From: Rhizobium sp. ICMP 5592
GTDB taxonomy: Bacteria > Pseudomonadota > Alphaproteobacteria > Rhizobiales > Rhizobiaceae
Direction of reading: 5' to 3'
DNA: 64,000 nt
Assembly (NCBI RefSeq): GCF_009498525.1
Contig: NZ_QSNT01000007.1
Coordinates: 62,001-126,000 of the forward strand
Shown: piece after piece, positions 52,502 through 61,148 of the stretch
Numbering within the stretch: the first letter of the stretch is position 1
Layout of the letters: each line of letters starts with the position of its first letter
The notes under the pieces: generated by a model
Seen by the model: the letters and a program-made list of their open reading frames with translations, nothing else
Databases searched by the model: none
Told to the model about the DNA's origin: nothing
Made by a program: the position numbers and the translations under genes

Positions 52502-54358
52502 ATGATCTACGATCCCGTCAGCACCAATCCGCTCGCCGGCAATCCGCTTAGAAACCGCGCCGACATGCGTTGCGCACTGACCGACCTGTTCGATCCGCTA
52601 CTGCCTTACTTTTCGAAGGGCAATGCTCGCGTCCGTATCGATGCCGCCGGCGCGCATTTCGACCGTGCCGCCGCCGATCTCGAAGGTTTTGCCCGCCCGC
52701 TCTGGGGCCTTGCCCCACTCGGCGCCGGCGGCGGCGATTTCGCCCATTGGCATCGCTTTGCCGAGGGGATCGCCAACGGCGTCGACCCGAGCCATCCGGA
52801 ATATTGGGGCGATGTCAACGGCCGCGACCAGCGCATGGTCGAGCTTGCCGCCCTGGGCTTTGCGCTGGCTCTGGTGCCGGAGAAAATCTGGGAGCCGCTG
52901 GATGCCCGCGCCCGCGACAATCTCATCGCCTATCTCAAGCATGCCCGCGCCTTCGACTATGCCGACAACAACTGGCGCTTCTTCCGCGTACTGGTGGATA
53001 TCGCTCTGGATCGGCTTGGTGCCAGCTTCGACCGCAGCCTGACGGAGGATTATCTGAAGGAGTTGGACGGCTTCTACATTGCCGACGGCTGGTATCGCGA
53101 CGGCAATATCCGGCGCATCGACCACTACGTTCCCTTCGCGATGCATTTTTACGGGCTGATCTATTCCAAGCTCGTCGACGACGAGCGCGCCGAACGCTAT
53201 CGCGAGCGCGCCGTGCTGTTTGCCAAGGATTTCCGCCACTGGTTCGCACCCGATGGCGCCACCATTCCCTTCGGCCGCAGCCTGACCTACCGTTTCGCCT
53301 GTGCCGGCTTCTGGTCGGCGCTCGCCTTTGCCGATGTCGAGGCGCTGCCCTGGGGCGAGGTCAAGGGGCTTTGCCTCCGGCATCTGCGCTGGTGGGCCGA
53401 CAAGCCGATCGCCAATCGCGACGGCACGCTGCCGATCGGCTACGCCTATCCCAACCTGCTGATGTCGGAGAACTATAATTCCGCCGGCTCGCCCTATTGG
53501 GCCTTCAAGGCCTTCCTGCCGCTGGCGCTTCCCGAGACGCATCCCTTCTGGACATCGGAGGAAAGGCCGCAAAGCGATGAGCCGGCTACCATACCGCTCA
53601 AGCATCCCGGCATGGTGATGATGCGCAGCAACGCTGACGTCGTGGCGCTGTCCTCCGGTCAGGAAAACCAGCAGATGCGCTTCGGGGCGGAGAAATACGC
53701 GAAATTCGCCTATTCTGCCCGCTATGGCTTCAGCATCGAAAGCGACGAGCGCGTCTTTACCGGCGGCGCCTTTGACTCAATGCTCGCCTTCAGCGACGAC
53801 GGCCTGCACTACCGCGTCCGCGAGACCAATCAGGAGGCGAAGCTCGCCGGGGATACGCTCTATGCCAAATGGTCGCCCCTGCCGGAGGTAACCGTCGAGA
53901 CCTGGCTGATCCCCACCGCCCCCTGGCATGTCCGCCTGCACAGGATCGTCACGCCGCGACCGCTGCAAACGGCCGAGGGCGGCTTTGCCATCGCCAGGCG
54001 CGATTTCGAGGCCGACACGCTCTCATCCGGCAAGGGTGCCGCCTATGCCATCGGCGAGGAGGATTTCAGCGGCATTCTCGATCTCGGCTCGACCATCACT
54101 CGCGACGGGGTAGCGCAGAAAGCGCCGCCGAACACCAATCTGATCGCCTCAAAGACGCTGGTACCGCAATTGCGCGGCACAATCCCGGCCGGCGAAACCA
54201 TCCTCGTCTCCGCCATCCTCGCCGAGCGCGATCCGTCGGCCGTCTCCGGCACCTGGACGAAGCCGCCCGCCAAACCCGACATCGACGCCCTGCGCGCCCT
54301 GGTCGCCGAGAAAGGCATCACTGTCAGCGCCATCGAAGCGCCAGGACGCCTGCCATGA
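52502..54358 (+). CDS. DUF2264 protein, probable glycan-active enzyme
   Basis: 618 residues, full-length DUF2264. The N-terminal two thirds is helical with repeated W/Y/R-rich motifs (HWHRFAEGIANGVDPSHPEYWGD, DYADNNWRFFRVLVDIAL, DGWYRDGNIRRIDHYVPFAMHFYGLIY), as in (alpha/alpha)-toroid glycoside hydrolases and lyases. The C-terminal third is beta-rich (LSSGQENQQMRFGAEKYAKFAYSARYGFSIES). There is no signal peptide, so it acts in the cytoplasm on imported oligosaccharides. Its stop overlaps the next start (ATGA). Biochemical activity of this family is not something I can state with certainty; glycosidase acting on a uronate-containing sugar is an inference. Confidence 0.85.
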   Translation: MIYDPVSTNPLAGNPLRNRADMRCALTDLFDPLLPYFSKGNARVRIDAAGAHFDRAAADLEGFARPLWGLAPLGAGGGDFAHWHRFAEGIANGVDPSHPEYWGDVNGRDQRMVELAALGFALALVPEKIWEPLDARARDNLIAYLKHARAFDYADNNWRFFRVLVDIALDRLGASFDRSLTEDYLKELDGFYIADGWYRDGNIRRIDHYVPFAMHFYGLIYSKLVDDERAERYRERAVLFAKDFRHWFAPDGATIPFGRSLTYRFACAGFWSALAFADVEALPWGEVKGLCLRHLRWWADKPIANRDGTLPIGYAYPNLLMSENYNSAGSPYWAFKAFLPLALPETHPFWTSEERPQSDEPATIPLKHPGMVMMRSNADVVALSSGQENQQMRFGAEKYAKFAYSARYGFSIESDERVFTGGAFDSMLAFSDDGLHYRVRETNQEAKLAGDTLYAKWSPLPEVTVETWLIPTAPWHVRLHRIVTPRPLQTAEGGFAIARRDFEADTLSSGKGAAYAIGEEDFSGILDLGSTITRDGVAQKAPPNTNLIASKTLVPQLRGTIPAGETILVSAILAERDPSAVSGTWTKPPAKPDIDALRALVAEKGITVSAIEAPGRLP

Positions 54359-55377
54359 CACCATCTACCTCCCGCCCGACCGTTGCTTTCGCCATGCAGC
54401 CTTCGCGCACCCAGCATGTGCTGCCGTTAGCACTGATCCAGCGTCTTGACGAGGTCGCCCGCGTCCTCGACGCCGCGCCGATGGTGCGCTTCGACGACGA
54501 CAGGGCGCGCAAGCTGCTTGGCGAGACAGAGATCCTCATCACCGGCTGGGGCTCGCCGCACATCAACGAGGCCGCGCTGGCGCAAGCGCCAAACTTAAAG
54601 CTGGTGGCGCATGCGGCGGGCACGGTGAAAGGCCTGATCGAGGACGGTCTGTTCGACAGGAATATCGTGGTAAGTCATGCGGCACAGGCCAATGCTCTGC
54701 CGGTCGCCGAATTCACCCTTGCGGCGATCATCTTTGCCGGCAAGCAGGTCTTCCGCTTTCGTGACCTCTATGTCGCCGACCGCAATCGCCACCGCACCCA
54801 GCCGATCCAGGCCAAAGCCATCGGCAATTACGGCCGCGCGGTCGGCATCATCGGCGCATCGCGCATCGGCCGGCGGGTGATCGAACTGCTCGCGCCCTTC
54901 GACTACCGGATCCTGCTCTACGATCCGATGGTCGACGAGGCGGAAGCAGCCCGTCTCGGCGTCGAGAAGACCGAACTCGACGCGCTGATGGCAAGCGCCG
55001 ATATCGTCTCACTGCACGCGCCTTCGCTGCCGGCGACGCGGCATATGATCGACGCACACCGTTTGTCGCTGATGAAACCCGGCACCACCTTCATCAACAC
55101 AGCACGCGGCGCGCTGGTCGACGAAGCGGCCCTACTCGCCACCCTGAAAACCGGCCGCATCGACGCGATCATCGACGTCACCGATCCCGAAATCCCGGAG
55201 GCAAGTTCGGCCTTCTACGACCTGCCCAATGTCTTCCTGACGCCGCATATCGCCGGCGCCGTCGGCCTGGAACGCACCCGTCTCGGCGAGATGGCGGTAG
55301 AAGAAGCGGTCCGCTTCATCGAGGGCAAACCGCTGCTCTATGAAATCCGCCGTGAGGATCTGGCGCGCATGGCATGA
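54355..55377 (+). CDS. D-isomer-specific 2-hydroxyacid dehydrogenase
   Basis: 340 residues; ATG overlaps the DUF2264 stop by four bases. NAD-binding motif VGIIGASRIGRRVIE (residues 163-177), catalytic Arg251 (FINTARGALVDE), Glu279 (DVTDPEIPE) and His298 (FLTPHIAGA). It probably oxidizes or reduces a sugar-derived 2-hydroxy/2-keto acid. Being translationally coupled to DUF2264 suggests consecutive steps in one pathway. Confidence 0.92.
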   Translation: MTPSTSRPTVAFAMQPSRTQHVLPLALIQRLDEVARVLDAAPMVRFDDDRARKLLGETEILITGWGSPHINEAALAQAPNLKLVAHAAGTVKGLIEDGLFDRNIVVSHAAQANALPVAEFTLAAIIFAGKQVFRFRDLYVADRNRHRTQPIQAKAIGNYGRAVGIIGASRIGRRVIELLAPFDYRILLYDPMVDEAEAARLGVEKTELDALMASADIVSLHAPSLPATRHMIDAHRLSLMKPGTTFINTARGALVDEAALLATLKTGRIDAIIDVTDPEIPEASSAFYDLPNVFLTPHIAGAVGLERTRLGEMAVEEAVRFIEGKPLLYEIRREDLARMA

Positions 55378-55491
55378 TGCAACGCAGCAATTTCACGAAA
55401 ACACCCTGAAAACGCCCCATTTCGGCACACCCGAAAAACCCGTTTTTAATCATTCCCGGCTAGCAATCTCTTTAGCGAAGAGGTTCTAGTC

Positions 55492-56079
55492 ATGCGTACT
55501 CGCGTTCTTTCCATTCTGGCTGTCTTGCTGCTCGGCGTGCTGGCGAGCTGCGCCACCGCACCTACCCGTACCCGCAATGTCTGCGCGATATTCGATCAGC
55601 GCGATGGCTGGTTCAACAATTGGCAGCGAGCGGCCGAGCGCACCGAGCGCAAATACGGCGTTCCCGTGCCGATCCTGATGGCGACGATCTATACCGAATC
55701 CGGCTTCCGACCGCGCGCCCGTCCACCCAGACGATATTTGCTTGGCTTCATTCCCTGGAAGCGCCCCTCCACCGCCTACGGCTTCTCACAGGCGCTCGAC
55801 GGCACATGGGACAAGTATAAGCGCGAGACAGGCAACTGGGGCGCAAGCCGCACCAGCTTCTCCGATGCCATCGATTTCGTCGGCTGGTATCACTACCGGA
55901 CCCACCTCGAGACCGGCATCGCGCTCAACGATTCCTACGATCTCTATCTCGCCTATTATTCCGGCACGAAGGGCTATCTGCAGGGAGCTTGGCGCGGCAA
56001 TGCGACGGCGCTCGCGGGCGCAAAACGCTTCAACGGAATGACGGCGCTCTACGCGCAACAATTGCCGGGCTGCAGCTAA
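55492..56079 (+). CDS. SLT-domain lytic transglycosylase lipoprotein
   Basis: 195 residues. Signal with lipobox LASC (Cys20), so lipid-anchored. SLT/goose-lysozyme-like core: PILMATIYTESGFRPRARPP with catalytic Glu69, STAYGFSQALDGTWDKYK, SFSDAIDFVGWYHYRTHLETGIALNDSYDLYLAYYSGTKGYL. It cleaves or tests peptidoglycan strands in the periplasm. It does not fit the surrounding sugar-catabolic theme and has its own upstream gap (114 bp); it converges on the Gfo/Idh gene. Confidence 0.9.
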   Translation: MRTRVLSILAVLLLGVLASCATAPTRTRNVCAIFDQRDGWFNNWQRAAERTERKYGVPVPILMATIYTESGFRPRARPPRRYLLGFIPWKRPSTAYGFSQALDGTWDKYKRETGNWGASRTSFSDAIDFVGWYHYRTHLETGIALNDSYDLYLAYYSGTKGYLQGAWRGNATALAGAKRFNGMTALYAQQLPGCS

Positions 56080-56094
56080 GAGCGCGCGCGGCCT

Positions 56095-57360
56095 TTACGG
56101 TCGCGCCTCCAGCAGGTTCAAACCACCATCCTCGCCCCAGATATCGGCGATCGAGACCTGCTGGCCCGTGCGGCTGCTTTCCAGCGCCGCGATGCCGCAA
56201 AGGACCGAGAGCGCACCGGCGCGCGAGCCGGCACGCTGCCTGAGCTCGTCGTTCGGACCGGAGCGCAGCAGCATGTTGCGCAGCCGATCGTCGCCGCCAT
56301 AATGGCCGCCGGAGGAATGCGGCACCCAGATGCGCTCGACATCGCCGAAATTCTTCATGACGACAATTTCGTCCGCCGGCGGCGTCGTCCATTTCTGCTT
56401 TTCATATTGCCGCATCTCGATACGGCCCTTATGCCCGTTGAAGGCGATGTGATGGCCTTCGATCGGCATGTAGGTGTTCAGTGAGTAGGAGACGTTGACA
56501 CCATTGCGGTAGCGGATCGAGGAGACCATCGTGTCGGGGATGTCGATATCTTCGCGGAAGACACAGGCGTCACGGACATAACCATCGACCGTCGACGGGT
56601 CTTCATAGAGGCTTTCGAGCAGTGGCGTCGCGCTGATATCGAGATAATAATCGCACTCGTCCTTGTACCGACAGCCACGACAGCGCTCACCGCGGAAAGG
56701 ACCCTTGCGGCCATAGTGTTTGAGATCGGCAAAGGCGGAGACCGTTTCGGGATCGGAATCCAGATACCAGTTCAGAAGATCGAAATGATGCGTCGCCTTG
56801 TGGACGAAGAGGCTGCCGGAATTCTCGACGAAGGCATGCCAGCGGCGAAAATAATCGGCGCCATGGCTGGTATCAAGATACCAGTGGAAATCGACGGAGG
56901 TGACATCGCCGATGACGCCGGAATTGATCAGCTCCTTGATCTTCGCCGCCGTCGGCGCGAAGCGATAGTTGAAGGAGACGTCGAGCCGCTTGCCGGTCCG
57001 TGCCTCGGCGTCGAGAATACGCTTGATCTTGTCGACCGTCGTCGTCATCGGCTTTTCGCTGATGACATTGGCGCCGGCCTCCATCGCCTTGACGATCAGG
57101 TCGTCATGGCTGGAATCGCGCGTGCAGACGATGACGAGATCCGGTTTTTCGACCCGCAATAGCTGGTCGAAATCGGTATAGACCGGCACCTGGGCGCCAA
57201 TATACTCCAGCGCCCGTTTCGCCCGCATCGCATTGAGATCGCAAACGGCGACGAGCTCGACCTCGTTACCCCAGCGCTCAACCAGATCCTTGCCCCACAT
57301 GGTAACGCCGCGATTGCCGGTTCCGACCAAGGCATAGCGCTTCTTCGATGACGACGGCAT
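56095..57360 (-). CDS. Gfo/Idh/MocA dehydrogenase with internal cysteine cluster
   Basis: 421 residues; GGAGGAAG before the ATG. Rossmann start YALVGTGNRGVTMWGKDLVERW, catalytic EKP at 102-104, and HHFD at 191-194 in the substrate domain. Unusual insert: CRGC RYKDEC gives Cys227, Cys230 and Cys236 (C-x2-C-x5-C) within a basic stretch, suggestive of a bound metal. It is also longer than the usual ~350 residues. Likely last gene of the leftward operon 60134-56095. Substrate presumably a pyranoside or uronate. Confidence 0.92.
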   Translation of the reverse strand: MPSSSKKRYALVGTGNRGVTMWGKDLVERWGNEVELVAVCDLNAMRAKRALEYIGAQVPVYTDFDQLLRVEKPDLVIVCTRDSSHDDLIVKAMEAGANVISEKPMTTTVDKIKRILDAEARTGKRLDVSFNYRFAPTAAKIKELINSGVIGDVTSVDFHWYLDTSHGADYFRRWHAFVENSGSLFVHKATHHFDLLNWYLDSDPETVSAFADLKHYGRKGPFRGERCRGCRYKDECDYYLDISATPLLESLYEDPSTVDGYVRDACVFREDIDIPDTMVSSIRYRNGVNVSYSLNTYMPIEGHHIAFNGHKGRIEMRQYEKQKWTTPPADEIVVMKNFGDVERIWVPHSSGGHYGGDDRLRNMLLRSGPNDELRQRAGSRAGALSVLCGIAALESSRTGQQVSIADIWGEDGGLNLLEARP

Positions 57361-57422
57361 GTTCTTCCTCCAGAGTCCGCAATAACGATGGTCAGGTTAG
57401 TCCGGCTTTGCCTCACCTTCCT

Positions 57423-57439
57423 GCCTGGCCCCTCACCCC
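57423..57439. repeat. Fragment of an interspersed repeat at the end of the enolase-family gene
   Basis: GCCTGGCCCCTCACCCC, identical to 58921-58937 on the other side of the gene. The stop codon of the enolase-superfamily gene (57433-57435, minus strand) lies inside it. Confidence 0.6.
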
Positions 57440-58866
57440 AACTCTAATGTCGTTGACCTCTCCATCGCACTCCAGTCAGGCGCGATGGACGAACCGAGAC
57501 CGATGGCGCCAATGACCGAGCCGATGGCGATCCTGCCGCCTTCGATCCTCAGCCGCGTCCGCCCGTCGCGAACGGCGTAGAGATCGTCATGCGCCCGCGC
57601 GAAAGCCGCCTGCTCGGCCTCCGGCGCACCGGCCATGCCGTCGACATAATGGTGACCGTTGCGCTCGATATGCGTCATGCCGATCAGCGAGGCGAGCGCC
57701 AGATCCTGCTGCACGGCAAGCCCGCCCTGCGTCGTCAGGTCTTCCGCCGACATGAAATAGGAGATGCCATCATCGGCGCTCCACTTGGCGACCCGCGCCC
57801 GGTTCAATAGAGAGCGATAGAAACCCTTGCAGGATTTCGAGGAGATGCCGGTGTAGCCCAACCGCCTCGCCGTGACGAAGGCATCGATATCGGCATCGGA
57901 TTCATCGATTTCGACCGGCTTGAAGGCCGCGAGCGCCCTCACCGGTTTTTCGAAGGCATAGGCGCGGGCGATCGGCTGCTCCACGAACAGGATCGACGCC
58001 GCGAACCGCGCCAGCCTCGGCTCGGCTCGGATGCGCGCCAAGAGATCGGCCACCGCCTCGGCGGACGAAAATTGTTCGTTGCCGTCGAGCGTCACCGAAT
58101 AGGCCGGAACGTTGGCATCGATCACCGCGGCAATGCGGCAGAGCCGATCGATATCGGCATCAGGAACGCCCGATACCTTCACCTTGAAGAAAGTCAGGCC
58201 ATAGGCGTCGATCGCCTCTTCGAAGCTTTCCGGTAGCCCGTCGTTGAGGCGCTCACCGGCTGCAATATCGCGCGTCTCTATGGCATCGACGAGGCCCACA
58301 GTGTGGCGGGCGGCGAGGCTCCTGGCCGGCGCCAATGTCGAAAGGAAACCTGGGAGATCGAAACCTTCGAGATCCGGCGTGGTCGAGGCATCGATGCCGG
58401 GACGATTGATCTTGATCGCCCGCGCGACCGTCAATCCTTCCAGCCGGCAGAGGGCATCAAGCACCGCCCTGTTGGCGAGCGCCAGACCAAAGGAGGCGAC
58501 CAGGCCGTTCAGCGTCTCCGCTGCAGCCCGCGCATGATGGGCCGCCTCGACAGCCGCATGCAGCGTGAAAGCCGTCCCCAGCCCCGCACCTTGCAAGGCG
58601 TCGAGCGCCAAGGCCAGCGAGCGGCGAAGCTGGTTTTCATTGTCGGCATTGGTGAGCTCCGGCGACTTGTCGAACCATTTCGGCACCATCAGCTCGGCCG
58701 CCATTCCGCTTGCCGAGCGGCCATGAGCATCCTCGATGCGGACCCGCAGAAAAATCTGCCGCGCCTCCCGGAGCGTCGCGGCCCCGAAGCGGAAGGGGAG
58801 CCGCAGCTTGACGGGACGCTCGAAAGCCTCCGCCTCGACAAGTCTGATTTTCAATGGCTCGGTCAT
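57433..58866 (-). CDS. Enolase-superfamily (mandelate racemase-like) enzyme
   Basis: 477 residues, longer than typical members. Barrel features: Lys228 and Lys230 (FFKVKVSG) as base candidates, metal ligands Asp261 (VTLDGNEQF), Glu296 (FVEQPI) and Glu319/Asp321 (VEIDESD), and a second Lys region SSKSCKGFYRS. This pattern is for abstraction of a proton next to a carboxylate, e.g. sugar-acid dehydration or epimerization. AGGAG lies about 12 bases before the ATG. Its final codons derive from an interspersed repeat. It is flanked by two Gfo/Idh genes on the same strand. Confidence 0.88.
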   Translation of the reverse strand: MTEPLKIRLVEAEAFERPVKLRLPFRFGAATLREARQIFLRVRIEDAHGRSASGMAAELMVPKWFDKSPELTNADNENQLRRSLALALDALQGAGLGTAFTLHAAVEAAHHARAAAETLNGLVASFGLALANRAVLDALCRLEGLTVARAIKINRPGIDASTTPDLEGFDLPGFLSTLAPARSLAARHTVGLVDAIETRDIAAGERLNDGLPESFEEAIDAYGLTFFKVKVSGVPDADIDRLCRIAAVIDANVPAYSVTLDGNEQFSSAEAVADLLARIRAEPRLARFAASILFVEQPIARAYAFEKPVRALAAFKPVEIDESDADIDAFVTARRLGYTGISSKSCKGFYRSLLNRARVAKWSADDGISYFMSAEDLTTQGGLAVQQDLALASLIGMTHIERNGHHYVDGMAGAPEAEQAAFARAHDDLYAVRDGRTRLRIEGGRIAIGSVIGAIGLGSSIAPDWSAMERSTTLELG

Positions 58867-58920
58867 TGTTTAGACGGCTCCTGTGATTGTCAGACAAGGC
58901 TGCCTATGCCGCGTCCGCGT

Positions 58921-58975
58921 GCCTGGCCCCTCACCCCTCACCCCAGCCCTCTCCCCGCAAGCGGGGCGAGGGAGT
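58921..58975. repeat. Interspersed palindromic repeat (rhizobial type)
   Basis: A C-rich arm with CCTCACCCC repeats leads into the hairpin CCCTCTCCCCGC-AA-GCGGGGCGAGGG (58947-58972, one mismatch). This is the common intergenic element with CTCTCCCCGC/GCGGGG cores seen throughout rhizobial genomes. It lies in the 122-bp gap between two operon genes. Confidence 0.7.
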
Positions 58976-58988
58976 TCTATCCTGCCGA

Positions 58989-60134
58989 TCAAATCTCCAG
59001 CGGCTCGACATCCAGCCAGCGGCGCTCAGCCCAGCTTTTCAGGCCGAGAGAGGCGAGCTGCACGCCCTTGGCGCCTTCCGTCAGCGTGTATCGCCAAGGC
59101 GCGTCCTCGAGCACATGGCGCAGGAACATTTCCCACTGGATCTTGAAGCCGTTGTCATAGACCTGATTGTCCGGCACCTCGTCCCAGGTGTCGAAGAAAT
59201 CGATCGTCTGCGGCTGGTCGGGGTTCCAGACCGGCTTCGGCGTATTGACACGGTGCTGCGTAAAGCAGCGGGTCAACCCGGCCACCGCCGAGCCATGCGT
59301 ACCGTCCACCTGGAAGGTGACGAGATCGTCGCGACGCACGCGCACCGCCCAGGAGGAGTTGATGTGGGCGACGATGCCGCCTTCAAGCTCAAAGGTGGCA
59401 TAGGCCGCATCGTCGGCATCGGCGACATAACGCCGGCCGGCTTCGTCGACGCGCTCGGGGATATGGGTGGCGCCGAGGCAGCTGATCGCCTTCACCGGTC
59501 CGAAGAGATTGTCGAGCACATAGCGCCAGTGGCAGAGCATATCGAGGATAATACCGCCGCCATCGGCCTTGCGGTAGTTCCACGACGGCCGCTGCGCCGT
59601 CTGCCAGTCGCCCTCGAACACCCAGTAGCCGAACTCGCCGCGCACGGAGAGGATCTTGCCGAAGAAACCGCTGTCGCGCAGCATGGCGATCTTGCGAAGG
59701 CCGGGCAGGAACAACTTGTCCTGCACCACGCCGTTTTTCAGACCGGATGCTTTGGCCTTGCGGGCAAGCGCCACGGCCGTGCCGAGATCGTCCGAGATCG
59801 GCTTTTCACAATAGATATGCTTGCCGGCGTCCAGCGCCTTGGAGACCAGATCGGCGCGCATCTGCGTCGTCGCCGCATCGAAGAAGATCGCATCGTCGGG
59901 ATCGGCGAGCGCACCGTCGAGATCGGTGGTCCAGCGCTCGATGCCGTATGTTCGGGCCAGCTCCTCCAGCCGCGCCGCGTTGCGGCCGACCAGCACCGGA
60001 TCCGGCATGACGCGCTCGCCGTTCGACAACAGCACACCGCCCTCGGCACGCAGCGCCACGATCGAGCGGATGAGATGCTGGTTCAGCCCCATGCGTCCCG
60101 TGACGCCGTGCATGATGATCCCGATGCGCTTCAT
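58989..60134 (-). CDS. Gfo/Idh/MocA family dehydrogenase
   Basis: 381 residues; GGGAGGG before the ATG. Begins MKRIGIIMHGVTGRMGLNQHLIRSIVAL, a slightly unusual G-x3-G-x-M-G NAD loop. The family motif EKPISDDLG and the NGVVQDKLFLPGLRKI and GGGIILDMLCHWRYVLDNLFGP blocks place it in a branch linked to sugar-acid catabolism. First gene of the leftward operon. Its promoter carries the 18-bp palindrome at 60205, so it is probably controlled by the TetR gene just upstream. Confidence 0.92.
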   Translation of the reverse strand: MKRIGIIMHGVTGRMGLNQHLIRSIVALRAEGGVLLSNGERVMPDPVLVGRNAARLEELARTYGIERWTTDLDGALADPDDAIFFDAATTQMRADLVSKALDAGKHIYCEKPISDDLGTAVALARKAKASGLKNGVVQDKLFLPGLRKIAMLRDSGFFGKILSVRGEFGYWVFEGDWQTAQRPSWNYRKADGGGIILDMLCHWRYVLDNLFGPVKAISCLGATHIPERVDEAGRRYVADADDAAYATFELEGGIVAHINSSWAVRVRRDDLVTFQVDGTHGSAVAGLTRCFTQHRVNTPKPVWNPDQPQTIDFFDTWDEVPDNQVYDNGFKIQWEMFLRHVLEDAPWRYTLTEGAKGVQLASLGLKSWAERRWLDVEPLEI

Positions 60135-60204
60135 GATCCCTCCCGATCGTTTGATCCGACTCCCTCCCGAGTCAGGAAAAGCAAAGGTTTGGCCGTGCAG
60201 CCAA

Positions 60205-60222
60205 TGTAACTATATAGTTACA
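60205..60222. promoter_or_regulatory. TetR operator copy A (perfect 18-bp palindrome)
   Basis: TGTAACTATATAGTTACA, 71 bp upstream of the Gfo/Idh start. On the minus strand it follows a TTGACA box (60251-60246) by 23 bases. Fifteen of 18 positions match copy B at 61082. Confidence 0.8.
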
Positions 60223-60270
60223 CGATGGCGCGATCCGTCCGGGCTTGTCAATCGCCTTTCGAAAATTTCT

Positions 60271-60972
60271 CTATGCCTTGATCGAGGCGAGCGTCACCGA
60301 GACGATATGCTCGCCCCAGGCCTTCAGTGCATCAGGCGCCGTGAGCTTGCGGGCAAAAATCGTCGATAGCGTATGGCGGTTAGACAGATAGAAGAAACCG
60401 AGCGCGGCGACAGTCAGGTAGACGGATACCGGATCGACCGCCGGCCGGAAGATGCCGGCTGCTTCACCACGTCGCAGCACATCGGCCAGCTCGGCGATGA
60501 AATGCGAATGCATCGCCAGGATCTTGTCGGAGCGTTTGAGATAACGCGCCTCGTGCAGGTTTTCGGTGACGAGCAGGCTCAGAAACTCAGGATGCTCGAG
60601 AAAGTGATGCCAGGTGAACAGCGCCAACTCCCGCATTCCCTCCTCGGGATTGCGGTTGGCGAGATCCAGATGTTTCTCGGCGCTGCGGATTTCCGCATAG
60701 GTCGCCTCCAGCACGGCGACATAAAGCCCCTCCTTGTCGCCGAAATAGTGATAGAGCATGCGCTTGTTGGTCTGCGCCCGCGCCGCGATCGCATCCACCC
60801 TGGCGCCGCCAAAACCATGGGCGGAAAACTCCGCCGTCGCCGCGCCCAGGATCATGGCATGGGTGCGCTGCGGATTGCGCGGCACCTTCTTCGGCTTGGC
60901 GATCGCATTACCATCCGCACCAGTCTTTGAGGATTTTTCAGATCCTTGCCCCGCCTTTGTCGCCATTGGCAT
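60271..60972 (-). CDS. TetR family regulator of the sugar-acid locus
   Basis: 233 residues from MPMATKAGQGSEK at 60972, where GGGGAG sits six bases upstream; other in-frame ATGs at 60966, 60990 and 61008 are possible. After ~45 disordered basic residues comes the helix-turn-helix (RTHAMILGAATAEFSAHGFGGARVDAIAARAQTNKRMLYHYFGDKEGLYVAVLEATY). It is related to the RutR/NicS-like TetR proteins. It sits between the two operons whose promoters share an 18-bp palindrome and is divergent from the binding-protein operon. Likely a repressor of both, relieved by a pathway intermediate. Confidence 0.91.
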   Translation of the reverse strand: MPMATKAGQGSEKSSKTGADGNAIAKPKKVPRNPQRTHAMILGAATAEFSAHGFGGARVDAIAARAQTNKRMLYHYFGDKEGLYVAVLEATYAEIRSAEKHLDLANRNPEEGMRELALFTWHHFLEHPEFLSLLVTENLHEARYLKRSDKILAMHSHFIAELADVLRRGEAAGIFRPAVDPVSVYLTVAALGFFYLSNRHTLSTIFARKLTAPDALKAWGEHIVSVTLASIKA

Positions 60973-61053
60973 TTCTGCTCCCCGAGCCATCTCTCTTACG
61001 GCGGACACTTCAAGCTTCAGCGCGCACCGTTTTGATTGTGATACGATTGGCGC

Positions 61054-61099
61054 TTGACAGCGGTCGTGTTTCTATCCAACTTGTAACCAAATAGTTATA
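61054..61099 (+). promoter_or_regulatory. Promoter and TetR operator copy B before the SBP operon
   Basis: TTGACA at 61054-61059, then, 22 bases on, TGTAACCAAATAGTTATA (61082-61099), differing from copy A at three of 18 positions. The same -35-to-operator distance (22 against 23 bases) in both promoters supports a common mechanism. Confidence 0.7.
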
Positions 61100-61148
61100 T
61101 CTTGCAAAGCAGTTCGTAGATCATCGGTTAACTGGGGAGGAGACCAGG

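Noticed and set aside
55492..56079. The lytic transglycosylase as part of the sugar-acid locus
   Set aside because: Lipoprotein peptidoglycan enzyme with its own gap on both sides; proximity is probably incidental.
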